Below, in pieces: positions 1-9,724 of a stretch of DNA of 64,000 nucleotides (its first letter is position 1; each line of letters starts with the position of its first letter). Both the position numbers and the translations under genes were made by a program. The notes beneath the pieces are model-generated. The model was not told the origin of the DNA and made no database searches. It saw only the letters and a list, made by a program, of their open reading frames with translations. Origin of the DNA: Thermoguttaceae bacterium (GTDB taxonomy: Bacteria > Planctomycetota > Planctomycetia > Pirellulales > Thermoguttaceae); the NCBI GenBank assembly GCA_017405595.1, contig JAFRAC010000016.1, forward strand, positions 1 to 64,000, read 5' to 3'.

Positions 1-1
1 A

Positions 2-3000
2 CTGACCGAACTTCCGGCCTTCTCGAATGTCGGGACCTACACGACCTACGTGAAGGTGAGCCGCGCCAATTACAATGACTTCTACGGCAGTGCCGACGTC
101 GTCATCACTCCGGCGACGATCGAAGACGTTTCGTTTGCCGATGCGTCCGTCGCTTATGACGGCACCGCGAAATCGATCACGGTTTCCGGAACGCAGGAAG
201 ACGATGTGGTCCTCTACTCCGAAGACGGCGAAGCCTATGCCGCCGCGGTTCCCGAATATACGAACGTTGGTGAGTACACGGTTTACGCGAAGGTTCAGCG
301 CGCCAACTACGCCGACTGGACCGGCAGCGCCACTCTGACGATCACCGATGGATCGTTCAATGTGACCTTCGAAGACGCGTCTGTCGTTTATGACGGCACC
401 GCGAAATCGATCACGGTTTCCGGAACGCAGGAAGACGACACGGTCCTCTACTCCGAAGACGGCGAAACCTATGCCGCCGCAGTTCCCGAATACACGAACG
501 TCGGTGAGTACACGGTTTACGCGAAGGTTCAGCGTGCCAACTACGCCGACTGGACCGGCAGCGCCACTCTGACGATCACCCCGGCGGCGATCGAGGATGT
601 TTCGTTTGTCGATGCGACCGTCGATTATGACGGCACCGCGAAATCAATCACGGTTTCCGGGACTCAGGAAGACGACACGGTCCTCTACTCCGAAGACGGC
701 GAAGCCTATGCCACCGCGGTTCCCGAATACACCGAAGCCGGCGCGTACACGGTTTACGCGAAGGTTCAGCGCGCCAACTACGCCGACTGGACCGGCAGCG
801 CCACTCTGACGATCACCCACGGCGATATCGAAGATGTTGTCCTTGCCGGTTACGAGGGAACCTATGACGGTGCGGAGCACACGATCACCGTCACCGATCC
901 TTCGGCTGCGACCGACACGATCCTCTACTCGCTCGACGGCGAGACCTACGATCTGACCGAAGCGCCGGCCTTCAAGTTCGGCGAAAACACGGTCTACGTG
1001 AAGGTCAGCCGCGCCGGCTACAACGACTGGACCGGCAGTGCGAAAGTCAGCATTGGCCAGGCTCAGCTGACGGTCAGCGGCACTGCGGTCGCCAGTAAGG
1101 TCTACGACGGGACGACCGATGCCGAAATTACGCTGGGAACAGTTTCCGGCGTTGTCGGGGAAGACGCCGTCACCGTGACCGCTTCCGGCGCGTTCGAGTC
1201 TGCCGCCATCGGCGATTACAATGTGGAAGTGACCTACGCCATTTCCGGCGACGACGCCGCGTATTACCTTGCACCGGCCGCCGATACGGTTGCCGCTTCG
1301 ATCGTCCTGGCCGAGGTGACCGGGAAGACGGTCGTGTACAAGGGCGCCGAGTACAAAGTGTCCGAACTTGTTGAGGTCGTTCCGAGCGAGGGGCTGAGCA
1401 TCGCGTATTCGCTCGACGGAGGCGCGACCTGGGTCGGCGCCGACACGGCTGCCGGCAAAGATGCGGGTGACTACGAAATCACGGTCCTCTGCATGAAAGG
1501 CGCCGACGTCCTGACGGCGACGGTGACCGCCACGATCGCCCCGGCCGACATCGACGATGTGACTCTCACAGGGTGGACCGGCGACTATGACGGCGAAGCC
1601 CATTCGATCACCGTCACCGATCCTTCGGCTGAGACCGACACGATCCTCTACTCGCTCGACGGCGAAACCTACGATCTGACCGAGAATCCGACGTTCACCG
1701 CAGCGGGTGTCTATAAGGTCTGGGTCATGGTCAGCCGTGACAATTACAACGACTGGACCGGCAGCGCGACGGTCACGATTGAGGACGAGATTGGGGATGT
1801 TGTTCTCACCGGTTACGAGGGAACCTACGACGGCGCCGCTCATTCGATCACCGTCACCGATCCTTCGGCCGCGACCGACACGATCCTCTACTCGCTCGAC
1901 GGCGAAACCTACGATCTGACCGAAGCTCCGGCCTTCAAGTTCGGTGAAAACACGGTCTACGTGAAAGTCAGCCGTGCCGGCTACAACGACTGGACCGGCA
2001 GTGCGAAAGTCAGCATCAGCGCGGCCCAGCTGACGGTCAGCGGCACCACGGTCGCCGATAAGGTCTACGACGGCACGGCCGACGCCGAAATCACCCTGGG
2101 CGAAGTCAGCACCATCTTCGGAGAAGATGATGTCACCGTGACCGCTTCCGGCGCGTTCGGGTCTGCCGCCATCGGCGATTATCAGGTGGAAGTGACCTAC
2201 GCCATTTCCGGCGCCGACGCCGCGTATTACCTTGCGCCCGCCGCGGAAACGATCGAAGCCTCGATCGTTCTGGCGCAGGTGACCGGGAAGACGGTGGTCT
2301 ACAAGGGTGCCGAGTACAAGGTGTCCGAACTTGTCGATGTCGTTCCGAGCGAGGGATTGAGCATTGCGTATTCGCTCGACGGAGGCGCGACCTGGGTCGG
2401 CGCCGACACGGCTGCCGGCAAAGATGCGGTCGAAGAAATCCAGATCACGGTCCTCTGCATGAAAGGCGCCGACGTTCTGACGACGACGGTGAATGCCACG
2501 ATCGCCAAGGCTCAGCTGACGGTCAGCGGTACCGTGGTTGAAAATAAGCCTTACGACGGCACGCCTGATGCGACGATCACAGTCGACCAGACCAAAGTCG
2601 TCGGCGTTGTCGGAACCGACGTTGTCACCGTGACAGCTTCCGGCGCGTTCGGGTCCGCCGAGGTCGGCGATTACGAAGTTGAGGTGACTTACGCCCTTTC
2701 CGGCGCCGATGCCGCCAACTATATCGCTCCGGCCCCCGAAACGATTTCCGCTTCGATCACCGCCGGCAAGATCGACGTCGAGCTCACCGGTTACGAAGCC
2801 GTCTACGACGGCGCCGCTCACGGAATCACCGTGACCGTTACTGACGCCGATGCCAGCGACAAGATCTTCTACTCCGAGGACGGCGAAACCTGGGCCGAGG
2901 AAAAATTGACCTACAACTTCGGCGAACACACGGTCTATGTCAAGGTTACCCGCGACAATTACAGCGACTGGACCGGCAGCGCGGCGGTCAAGATCACCGC

Positions 3001-6000
3001 GAAGGCGCTGACGGTCAGCGGCACCGAGGTTGAAGATAGGGAATACGACGGCACGACCGCGGCGACGGTCAACGTCGGCACGGTCGAAGGCGTTGTCGGA
3101 ACCGACGACGTCACCGTGACCGCTTCCGGCGTTTTCGCCGGCAAAGACGCCAGCGAAGAAGCCTACGACGTGGCCGTGACCTACGCCCTCACGGGCGAAG
3201 CCGCCGGGTATTATATCGCTCCGGACGCGGAAACGATTGAAGCCGCAGCCACGATCAGCCGGAAGCAGCTGACCGTCGAAGGGACGACCTCCGAGGATAA
3301 AGTCTACGACAAGACGGCCGCTGCGAAGATCACGGTGGGTACGGTTTCCGGCGTTGCCGAAGGCGAAACCGTTACCGTGACCGCGGCCGGCGTGTTTGTC
3401 GATGAAGAAGGCGAACCCACCGCCGCAGTCGGGGAGCACAATGTCAAGGTGATCTATGAAATGACGGGCGACGAAGCCGTTCTCGCCAACTACATCAAAC
3501 CGGCCGACGAGATCCTCGAGGGGTACGAGATCACAGAGTACCAGGAAGAGGCCTCGATGGTCGTTACCACGACCGAAGACGTGGTCGATCCGATGGACGA
3601 CCTCATCTCGCTGCGTGAGGCTCTGACGGTTTACTACGGCACCGACGGATGCACGACCGTCACCTTCGCCGAGGATCTTAAGGACGAGGAAGGGATCATT
3701 TCCATCAGTCTCAACAGCAGTCTCGAGCTGGGCAGTGATGTTGAGGACGGAGTTGAAATCGACGGTGCCGGAAATGTCAGCTTCGAAAACCTGTCCTTCG
3801 CTCCCTTTGCCCTGTCTGACGGTGCCGACGTGACGTTCACCGGGCTGACGTTCAAGGGGAATACGGGCGGAAACGGCGGCGTGATCAGCGCCAATGGATC
3901 AACTCTTACTGTCACGGACTGCATATTCATCGAAAACACCGCCGGAGATCAGGGCGGTGCGATCCGGTCCGAAAACTCCGTCATCACCATTGACGGCTGC
4001 ACGTTTACCGGGAATACTGCCGGGGGTCAGGGTGGTGCGATCAGGGTTTGGAGTGATAATAAATCAGTCACGATCACTGACAGCACGTTTACCGGAAACA
4101 GCGCTCAGGGACAAGGCGGCGCTGTTTGGCTAGATAACAGCAGCTACACGATCGACGGATGTGCATTCACAGAAAACACGACGGAAGGCGTAGTAGCTTG
4201 GGGAGCTGGTCTGTTTATCATGAATTCTACGGCCAATAGCTCCATCAACGCCTGTGTTTTTGACAGCAATACCGCAACAGGGCAGTATTATAGCGGCGGC
4301 GGCGCTGTCTGTTTTAATGGGGGTGCCGTGACAATGTCCGCAGAATTCACTGGCAACCAAGCGACCACGACTGAAGCTGTAGGTGCTGTTTGGGGCGGTG
4401 CGATTTATTCGGGTAATTGTGCTTTGACCCTTGATAACTGCCTGATCACCGGCAACACTGCGAGTTTTGGCGAAGGTATCGAATCAGATCAAGTTTTGGG
4501 CGGCGGAATTTATCTGACCGGGAACCAGACTGTGTACATCAACCAGTGCCTCATCGCCGAAAATGAAGCGGCCCAGGGCGGCGGCCTTTACGTCGCCGAC
4601 GACGTGAATCAGTTTGTGTGGATCTATTATTCGACAATCTCCGCGAACAGTGCTGATAAAGGTGCCGGCATCTATACGTTGAGTAGCAATTATGTTATCC
4701 CCTTCATGTCGATCGTCTGCGGGAACGATGGCGAAGACATCCGGGCTGACGGTTCCGGACAGGCTTATGTCTATAGTTCCCTCTACGATGCGTCGGCGAT
4801 CGTCGGAAATTATGAGGTGCTTGGTAACAGCTATGCGGTTCAGGAAGGCGACGTCGTCTTTGCCGAAGACAGCTACGAACTTGCCGACAATTCGGTCGCG
4901 ATCGACGGGACCGGTAACGCGGGCGATGCGAATGCGAAAGATCTCGCCGGGAATCCCCGTTACCAGGGTCTCTATCAGGATTTCGGCGCCTACGAGTACC
5001 AGGGGAACGCGATCAGCATTACCCCTTGGAATGCCGCCTATGACGGCAAGGCTCATGCTCTCGTCGAGGTCGACGCGCCTGAGGACATTACGGTTAAATA
5101 CACGTGTCCCGGTATCGGCGTATACGACTGGGTTGACGACGTTCCCGAAATCAGCAACGCAGGTAACTACTCCTTCTTGGTCCAGCTCAGCGACGGAACG
5201 CATACAGTTCAAAAACCTGGTACCAGCAAGATCACCCCGCTGCAGCTGACGGTTACCGGTTCGTCGGTCGCCGACAAGGTCTACGACGGGACGACCGCCG
5301 CGAAAGTGACCGATATCACCTATACCGGCGAGATCATCGAAGGGGACGATGTCACCGTGACCGCGGCCGGCGTGTTTGACGGTGCCGAAATCGGAACGCA
5401 CACCGTCAAGGTGACCTACTATCTCACGGGCGAGGATGCCCGCAACTACTCTGTCACACCGGTTTACGAAGTGGTTGAAGGCGTCAAGATCATTCCCGCC
5501 GTCGAAGTCGCCGTGACCCTGACCGCGTCCGTTCCGGAAACCGAGACCATCGATGTTCTTCCGGAATCGATCACCTCCGCCGAAAGCGGCGATGTGGTCT
5601 ACGCCCAGATCTGGGTCAGGAACATCGACGGAAGCGAAAACGGCATCTCCGGCGGTTTCGTCAACGTTGCCTACAGCGACGCCGTTCTGACGGCTGAAAG
5701 CGCCGCCGTCTCGAGCCTCTTCGATATGGGTCTTGAAGCCGACCTTGCCAATTTCGGCGGTCTGGCGGTGGATGCCGCCGCTTCCTACGGCGTCGGTTCG
5801 TGGGCGCTTCTGGGAACGGTCACCTTTACGGTCAGCGGCACCGGCGAAGCGGCTGTCGCCGCCGAAACCGCGGCCAGAGGCGAGAAGTTCAACGTCAGCC
5901 GCAGCGGCGAAGGCGTGATCGTTACCGGAGCCATCCAGTACGATTCCGCGCCGCTGGACGCCACGCTCGGTGTCCCGACGATCGAGACGGTCGCCTCCTA

Positions 6001-6514
6001 CGGCGCGAACCGTCATCAGGTCTCCTGGACCGCTGTCGGCGGCGCGGCTGCCTACACGCTCGCCTACACCGCCGGCGATCCGAATGCGGATGGCGCGGTC
6101 TGGACCGAGGTGACGGTTGCCGGAACCAGCACGGAGATCACCGGCCTGGCCTACGGCGCGAAGATGACCTACAAAGTCAAGGCTGTCGGCGGCGAATTCT
6201 CCGAGACGGCCGCGCTGCTCGTCTGCCCGATGGATATCAACGGCGACGGTTCCATCGACGGAGTCGACAGGTCGATTTTGACCGCCGCCTTCTTCTCCGC
6301 CAAGGGTAACGACAACTGGAATCCTGCCGCCGATATCGACGGCGACGGCGTGGTCGGCCCCGGCGACTACGCGTTCCTGACCGCGAACTGGCTTGCCGAC
6401 GCCGATGCCGACGATCTCGTCTATCCGGCGGTTCTGCCTTCGCCCGCGAGTCTCGATGCGGCGTTCGAGTCGATCGATCCGGACGATCTGAGCGTCGATT
6501 TCGACATGTTCTAG
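2..6514 (+). CDS. Giant modular surface protein with dockerin C-terminus (5' partial)
   Basis: The reading frame is already open at base 2 and enters in the middle of a repeat, so the N-terminus lies outside the window. Modules in order: about a dozen Ig-like and YDG-type repeats (signatures YSLDGETYDLTE, VYDGT) from the left edge to about 3540; a right-handed beta-helix with PMP-like FTGNTAGGQGGAI turns at about 3560-5010, closed by a choice-of-anchor-Q-like GAYEYQG; another Ig and a YDG repeat; a cohesin-like beta domain at about 5500-5965; an FN3 domain at about 5975-6215; and a type I dockerin at about 6220-6425 with two calcium loops (DINGDGSIDG, DIDGDGVVGP). A short acidic tail ends in DFDMF. 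Probably a secreted, surface-associated adhesin or scaffold protein; its ligand cannot be told from sequence. The same FN3-dockerin-tail ending recurs in the gene at 44122. Confidence 0.9.
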   Translation: MTELPAFSNVGTYTTYVKVSRANYNDFYGSADVVITPATIEDVSFADASVAYDGTAKSITVSGTQEDDVVLYSEDGEAYAAAVPEYTNVGEYTVYAKVQRANYADWTGSATLTITDGSFNVTFEDASVVYDGTAKSITVSGTQEDDTVLYSEDGETYAAAVPEYTNVGEYTVYAKVQRANYADWTGSATLTITPAAIEDVSFVDATVDYDGTAKSITVSGTQEDDTVLYSEDGEAYATAVPEYTEAGAYTVYAKVQRANYADWTGSATLTITHGDIEDVVLAGYEGTYDGAEHTITVTDPSAATDTILYSLDGETYDLTEAPAFKFGENTVYVKVSRAGYNDWTGSAKVSIGQAQLTVSGTAVASKVYDGTTDAEITLGTVSGVVGEDAVTVTASGAFESAAIGDYNVEVTYAISGDDAAYYLAPAADTVAASIVLAEVTGKTVVYKGAEYKVSELVEVVPSEGLSIAYSLDGGATWVGADTAAGKDAGDYEITVLCMKGADVLTATVTATIAPADIDDVTLTGWTGDYDGEAHSITVTDPSAETDTILYSLDGETYDLTENPTFTAAGVYKVWVMVSRDNYNDWTGSATVTIEDEIGDVVLTGYEGTYDGAAHSITVTDPSAATDTILYSLDGETYDLTEAPAFKFGENTVYVKVSRAGYNDWTGSAKVSISAAQLTVSGTTVADKVYDGTADAEITLGEVSTIFGEDDVTVTASGAFGSAAIGDYQVEVTYAISGADAAYYLAPAAETIEASIVLAQVTGKTVVYKGAEYKVSELVDVVPSEGLSIAYSLDGGATWVGADTAAGKDAVEEIQITVLCMKGADVLTTTVNATIAKAQLTVSGTVVENKPYDGTPDATITVDQTKVVGVVGTDVVTVTASGAFGSAEVGDYEVEVTYALSGADAANYIAPAPETISASITAGKIDVELTGYEAVYDGAAHGITVTVTDADASDKIFYSEDGETWAEEKLTYNFGEHTVYVKVTRDNYSDWTGSAAVKITAKALTVSGTEVEDREYDGTTAATVNVGTVEGVVGTDDVTVTASGVFAGKDASEEAYDVAVTYALTGEAAGYYIAPDAETIEAAATISRKQLTVEGTTSEDKVYDKTAAAKITVGTVSGVAEGETVTVTAAGVFVDEEGEPTAAVGEHNVKVIYEMTGDEAVLANYIKPADEILEGYEITEYQEEASMVVTTTEDVVDPMDDLISLREALTVYYGTDGCTTVTFAEDLKDEEGIISISLNSSLELGSDVEDGVEIDGAGNVSFENLSFAPFALSDGADVTFTGLTFKGNTGGNGGVISANGSTLTVTDCIFIENTAGDQGGAIRSENSVITIDGCTFTGNTAGGQGGAIRVWSDNKSVTITDSTFTGNSAQGQGGAVWLDNSSYTIDGCAFTENTTEGVVAWGAGLFIMNSTANSSINACVFDSNTATGQYYSGGGAVCFNGGAVTMSAEFTGNQATTTEAVGAVWGGAIYSGNCALTLDNCLITGNTASFGEGIESDQVLGGGIYLTGNQTVYINQCLIAENEAAQGGGLYVADDVNQFVWIYYSTISANSADKGAGIYTLSSNYVIPFMSIVCGNDGEDIRADGSGQAYVYSSLYDASAIVGNYEVLGNSYAVQEGDVVFAEDSYELADNSVAIDGTGNAGDANAKDLAGNPRYQGLYQDFGAYEYQGNAISITPWNAAYDGKAHALVEVDAPEDITVKYTCPGIGVYDWVDDVPEISNAGNYSFLVQLSDGTHTVQKPGTSKITPLQLTVTGSSVADKVYDGTTAAKVTDITYTGEIIEGDDVTVTAAGVFDGAEIGTHTVKVTYYLTGEDARNYSVTPVYEVVEGVKIIPAVEVAVTLTASVPETETIDVLPESITSAESGDVVYAQIWVRNIDGSENGISGGFVNVAYSDAVLTAESAAVSSLFDMGLEADLANFGGLAVDAAASYGVGSWALLGTVTFTVSGTGEAAVAAETAARGEKFNVSRSGEGVIVTGAIQYDSAPLDATLGVPTIETVASYGANRHQVSWTAVGGAAAYTLAYTAGDPNADGAVWTEVTVAGTSTEITGLAYGAKMTYKVKAVGGEFSETAALLVCPMDINGDGSIDGVDRSILTAAFFSAKGNDNWNPAADIDGDGVVGPGDYAFLTANWLADADADDLVYPAVLPSPASLDAAFESIDPDDLSVDFDMF
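118..818 (+). repeat. Three near-identical tandem repeats (about 234-237 bp) inside the giant gene
   Basis: Units of about 118-345, 352-581 and 588-818 carry almost the same DNA; for example GACGGCACCGCGAAAT begins at 158, 392 and 629. Each encodes one Ig-like repeat of about 78 residues. The DNA-level identity is far above what protein conservation needs, which suggests recent duplication or gene conversion and makes copy number likely to vary between strains. Confidence 0.9.
826..2506 (+). repeat. Higher-order duplication, two copies 963 bp apart
   Basis: A block of three modules (Ig-like GYEGTYDGA unit, YDG unit, and a VTGKTVVYKGAEYKVSEL unit) occurs at about 826-1543 and again at about 1789-2506. 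The shared GGTTACGAGGGAACCTA begins at 848 and 1811. The copies are highly similar in DNA with scattered substitutions. Confidence 0.85.
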
Positions 6515-6621
6515 CGGAAAAAGGGGGGGGTGCGGAGACGCAAAATGTGTGACCGATACTACCGTTTCCGTTGCTCTCCCCCTTTCTTTCTGTCGGAATG
6601 AATCCGTTTCCGGATAAATGC

Positions 6622-6660
6622 GGCCGGGGCGGGAAAACAGACCGTTTTCCCGCCCCGGCC
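6622..6660 (+). terminator. Strong hairpin after the giant surface-protein gene
   Basis: A perfect 17-bp inverted repeat (6622-6638 with 6644-6660, 5-nt loop) lies about 110 bases after the stop codon. Only a short mixed T stretch follows (CGCTGTTTTCTG), so it is a probable rather than textbook intrinsic terminator. The rest of 6515-6869 holds an 8-G run at 6523-6530 and the promoter of the next gene. Confidence 0.65.
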
Positions 6661-6748
6661 CGCTGTTTTCTGTCCGCACTTCTGCATCTTTTTTCGCCGG
6701 AAAAAAGGCACCTTTTTTCCTGTTCCGCTCCGAACGCCCGCGGAACAC

Positions 6749-6777
6749 TTGTTTTTGAACCCGGTTCCCCTTAGAAT
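6749..6777 (+). promoter_or_regulatory. Promoter for the secreted hydrolase
   Basis: TTGTTT (6749-6754), 17-base spacer, TAGAAT (6772-6777), about 90 bases upstream of the ATG at 6870. Confidence 0.5.
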
Positions 6778-6869
6778 GGGGAGAGATGTTTCTTAGTCCG
6801 CACTGCGGCGCGCGCCTTTCGCCGAAACCGGAATGCGCCGCGCCGGGCCGATTTGTACAGGAGTCAAAA

Positions 6870-8876
6870 ATGCGCCGAACCTTTTTACTGCTCTTTCCCG
6901 CGTTCGCGGTTCTTCTTTTCCTTTGCACCGTGTCGCGGGCCGATGAACCCGCCGCGGAGGGCGGGTCGGTTCTGAAGGCGAACGGCCTGGTCGCCGACCC
7001 TTCCCTGATGGTGCACGAAGAGCTGATCCGCGGCATCGACGCCGCAAGCGAGGCATGGCGCAGCCGCTACGAGAACGTCAAGTCGATCGCCGACATCGAA
7101 ACGTATCAGCAGGAGCATAAAGCGTATTTCCTGAAAAACCTGGGCCGCCTGTGGGAAAAGACACCGCTCAACCCCCAGGTAACCGGCGCGATCACCCTGC
7201 CGGAATACCGTGTCGAAAAGATCGTCATCGAAACGCAGCCGCACTTCTACGCGACCGGCACGATGTTCCTTCCCCCGGCCGATAAGTTTGCGCCCCCCTA
7301 TCCGGGCCTTTTGATCGTCTGCGGCCACTGGAAAGAGGGGAAAGCCGCCTATGACCACCAGACGCTTGCCGCACTCGGCGCGATGAACGGACTGGTGGTC
7401 TTTGTCTTCGATCCGGTCGATCAGGGGGAACGGTTCGAGATTCTCAACGAGGACGGCGAAATGGACTATTGGGGGACAGCGGCGCACAACATGATCGGCG
7501 CCACCTCGATGCTTCTCGGCCGAAACACCGCCACTTTCGAGTATTGGGATAACAGCCGCGCACTGGACTATCTGCAGTCGCGTCCCGACGTGATTCCCGA
7601 TAAACTCGGTGTGGCGGGGAACAGCGGCGGCGGCACCCAGACCTCGTACCTGATGGCGCTCGACGAGCGTGTCGCCTGCGCCGCGCCCTGCTGTTTCCTG
7701 ACCGGGTTCTACGGCCATCTGACCCACATTCTCAACCCGCAGGACGCCGAGCAGAACATCTTCGGACAGGTCGCGTTCGGAATGGACCACCAGGATTACC
7801 CGATCATGCGCGCCCCGAAACCGACCCTGATGTGCTGCAAAACGAACGACTTCTTCTGCACCGATGATACATGGACCAGTTTCCGGTTCGCGAACCGGAT
7901 CTATTCCCGTTTTGCCGCGCCGGAAAAGCTTTCGATTGTCGAAATCGAAGGGGGGCACGGCTATTCGCCCGAAGTCTATAACTCGACGATCCGCTGGATG
8001 GTCCGCTGGCTGACCGACCGGACCGAACTGACGTATACCATTCATCCCGACACGATGGTGCCGATCTTCCCGGTTGAACAGCTCAATTCGATCGACGACC
8101 CGAAAGGGGTGATGTCCCTGCCGGGTGCGCGCACCGCGTTCGACCTGAACCGCGACCTGGCCGAAGAGCTGGCGGCGGAGCGGGCCGAAAAGCTCGCCGG
8201 CCTTACCCCCGATCAGTTCGCCGCGCTCGTCCGCCAAACGGCGGTGATTGCCGATCCGGACGAGATTCCGGCAGCGCGCAAAAAGGACGACCAGACCGGT
8301 TCCGGCGACCTCATTCTCGAAACCGCGCCGAACATCTATTGCCCGGCAACACCCGTATATGCCGATTCGCAGGGTGATACGCTCCGGATCGTCGTCACCT
8401 CGCAGGGACGGAAAAGCGAAGCGGTTACGGAGCTCCTGAACAGCCTCGATGCCGCCGACGGCCCGGCCTGCGCGATCGACCTGCGCGGCTGGGGCGAAAC
8501 GCAGGCCCACTGCAAGGAGTATTTCCGGTACGCCCATTTCGGCCTGGACGGGATCGACTTCTACTGCGCGTATCTGCTCGGCAAGAACTACGTCGGCATG
8601 AGAGCCGAAGACCTGATTTCGGCGGCGAAAGAGCTGAAAGAAGCGTTCGGCAACAAGAAGATCGAACTGGTGGCCGATACCGCCTCGGCGGGGATCGTTG
8701 CCCTGCACGCCGCCGCGGCCGCGCCCGGAATGTTCGAAAAGGTGACCCTCGGCGAAGAGATTCCGACCTGGACCGACCGTGTAAACGCCGCTCCCGCCCC
8801 GATCCCGATGACCGACCTGATCCACGGCGTGCTGAACAGCTACGATATCAGCGATTTGGAGAAGTTTGTGCTCTGA
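6870..8876 (+). CDS. Secreted alpha/beta hydrolase (acetyl-xylan-esterase / prolyl-oligopeptidase-like)
   Basis: The start was placed at ATG 6870, not the earlier in-frame codon at 6786, because ACAGGAG sits 6 bases before it and the protein then opens with a clean signal peptide (MRRTFLLLFPAFAVLLFLC...SRA). About 668 residues. The N-terminal half is an alpha/beta hydrolase with the nucleophile elbow GNSGGGTQ, a preceding HWKEGK region and a late Asp/His area (IEGGHGYSPE). The C-terminal half contains a second, less clear hydrolase-like segment (AIDLRGWGE) that may be a degenerate domain. Such proteins in planctomycetes are usually exported esterases acting on acylated carbohydrates, but the substrate here is unknown. 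It appears monocistronic: own promoter, and the AbiE promoter follows. Confidence 0.8.
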   Translation: MRRTFLLLFPAFAVLLFLCTVSRADEPAAEGGSVLKANGLVADPSLMVHEELIRGIDAASEAWRSRYENVKSIADIETYQQEHKAYFLKNLGRLWEKTPLNPQVTGAITLPEYRVEKIVIETQPHFYATGTMFLPPADKFAPPYPGLLIVCGHWKEGKAAYDHQTLAALGAMNGLVVFVFDPVDQGERFEILNEDGEMDYWGTAAHNMIGATSMLLGRNTATFEYWDNSRALDYLQSRPDVIPDKLGVAGNSGGGTQTSYLMALDERVACAAPCCFLTGFYGHLTHILNPQDAEQNIFGQVAFGMDHQDYPIMRAPKPTLMCCKTNDFFCTDDTWTSFRFANRIYSRFAAPEKLSIVEIEGGHGYSPEVYNSTIRWMVRWLTDRTELTYTIHPDTMVPIFPVEQLNSIDDPKGVMSLPGARTAFDLNRDLAEELAAERAEKLAGLTPDQFAALVRQTAVIADPDEIPAARKKDDQTGSGDLILETAPNIYCPATPVYADSQGDTLRIVVTSQGRKSEAVTELLNSLDAADGPACAIDLRGWGETQAHCKEYFRYAHFGLDGIDFYCAYLLGKNYVGMRAEDLISAAKELKEAFGNKKIELVADTASAGIVALHAAAAAPGMFEKVTLGEEIPTWTDRVNAAPAPIPMTDLIHGVLNSYDISDLEKFVL

Positions 8877-9090
8877 TAGTGCGGATGATAGCGCGGAGGG
8901 GGGGCTGGATCCCCCCCTGCGGGAACAGCGAAGCGCATTCCCGTACCCCGGAAAGCTGCGCTGCCTCTTTCCGGAACCACCCCAGACTCTCTGCTTCTAT
9001 TGAAACGATCCAACTCAGCACTCCCTTTCTTTTCACTTTCCGGGGACCGGAAGACCCGGATTTTTTGGAGACCGGCACCGGCTTTCCCCC

Positions 9091-9119
9091 TTGACATGTC
9101 TTTTTATCTCATATAAAAT
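9091..9119 (+). promoter_or_regulatory. abiE promoter
   Basis: TTGACA (9091-9096), 17-base spacer, TAAAAT (9114-9119). The inverted-repeat operator begins inside the -10 box, so repressor binding would block RNA polymerase directly. The preceding 8877-9090 holds only a 7-bp G/C hairpin (8898-8917) and nothing else recognisable. Confidence 0.75.
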
Positions 9120-9168
9120 TTAAGTAAATCTAGGCTAAATTTCTATTTTAGCCTAGATTTACTTAAAT
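9118..9168 (+). promoter_or_regulatory. 22-bp perfect inverted repeat, probable AbiEi operator
   Basis: Left arm 9118-9139 and right arm 9147-9168 are exact reverse complements over 22 bases with a 7-base loop. The repeat spans the predicted transcription start and ends 13 bases before the antitoxin ATG at 9182. Known AbiE systems are autorepressed by AbiEi binding inverted repeats of about this size in the promoter, so the assignment is by analogy. In RNA it would form a long 5' hairpin just upstream of the ribosome site GAGGGG. Confidence 0.75.
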
Positions 9169-9181
9169 CTGAGGGGTACAG

Positions 9182-9724
9182 ATGCTTAAAACCTACAATG
9201 AATTAGTCAAAGAACACGGCACAAATTACCAGATTCAGACGCTGCTGGCCGCAGGAATGTTGTACCGGCTTGAAAAGGGAATTTATTCCGATAACACGGG
9301 GGCCTCTGCTTTGGCGCTGCTTATGAAAAGGCATCCGAAAGCCGTGGTTACGCTGGAGTCCGCCTTCTACTATCATTCCCTGACAGACGAGATTCCGGAC
9401 GTTTATTCTTTGGCGACGGATAAACATGCCTATTTAATCCAGGACCATCGGGTTAAACAGTATTATGTCGATTCAAGAATATTCGGCATTGGCGTCACCA
9501 CAATGGAACGTTCGGGGATTACTTTTAGAATTTATGACCGTGAAAGAATGCTGATTGAACTCATCCGCTACAAAAAGAAGCTCCCCTACGATCTTTATAA
9601 GGAAGTCGTTAGAAATTACCGTGATATTGTTTATGATCTCGATATTGCACGATTGCAGAAATATATTACGCTGTTTCCCAAGGGGGCGAAAATCATCGAG
9701 GCAATCGAAACGGAGGTCTTTTGA
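9182..9724 (+). CDS. AbiEi-family antitoxin of a type IV toxin-antitoxin pair
   Basis: 180 residues. The N-terminus (residues about 1-45; YNELVKEHGTNYQIQTLL...LEKGIYS) is the winged-helix AbiEi_4-like domain that binds DNA; the rest is the AbiEi C-terminal part (VTLESAFYYHSLTDEIP, and RMLIELIRYKKKLPYDLYKE near the end). The antitoxin counters the toxin encoded directly downstream without a stable complex and represses its own promoter. Its stop overlaps the next start by four bases (ATG at 9721), giving translational coupling. The start is fixed by GAGGGG 7 bases upstream. Lower G+C than its neighbours suggests acquisition by transfer. Confidence 0.88.
   Translation: MLKTYNELVKEHGTNYQIQTLLAAGMLYRLEKGIYSDNTGASALALLMKRHPKAVVTLESAFYYHSLTDEIPDVYSLATDKHAYLIQDHRVKQYYVDSRIFGIGVTTMERSGITFRIYDRERMLIELIRYKKKLPYDLYKEVVRNYRDIVYDLDIARLQKYITLFPKGAKIIEAIETEVF

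Noticed and set aside
118..818. CRISPR-like regular repeats
   Set aside because: Spacing is codon-phased, repeats are about 235 bp and encode Ig-like modules; no short repeats with unique spacers.
644..3439. Long minus-strand open frame (931 codons) opposite the giant gene
   Set aside because: It is an antisense shadow created by the periodic codon pattern of the repeats; composition is Arg/Gly/Asp-rich with no domain. The same holds for the minus frame 4484-7036 and for 6885-8825.
6523..6530. Eight-G run after the giant gene as a phase switch
   Set aside because: It is in the 3' noncoding region and short; similar 7-base runs occur at 8898, 56581 and 58004.
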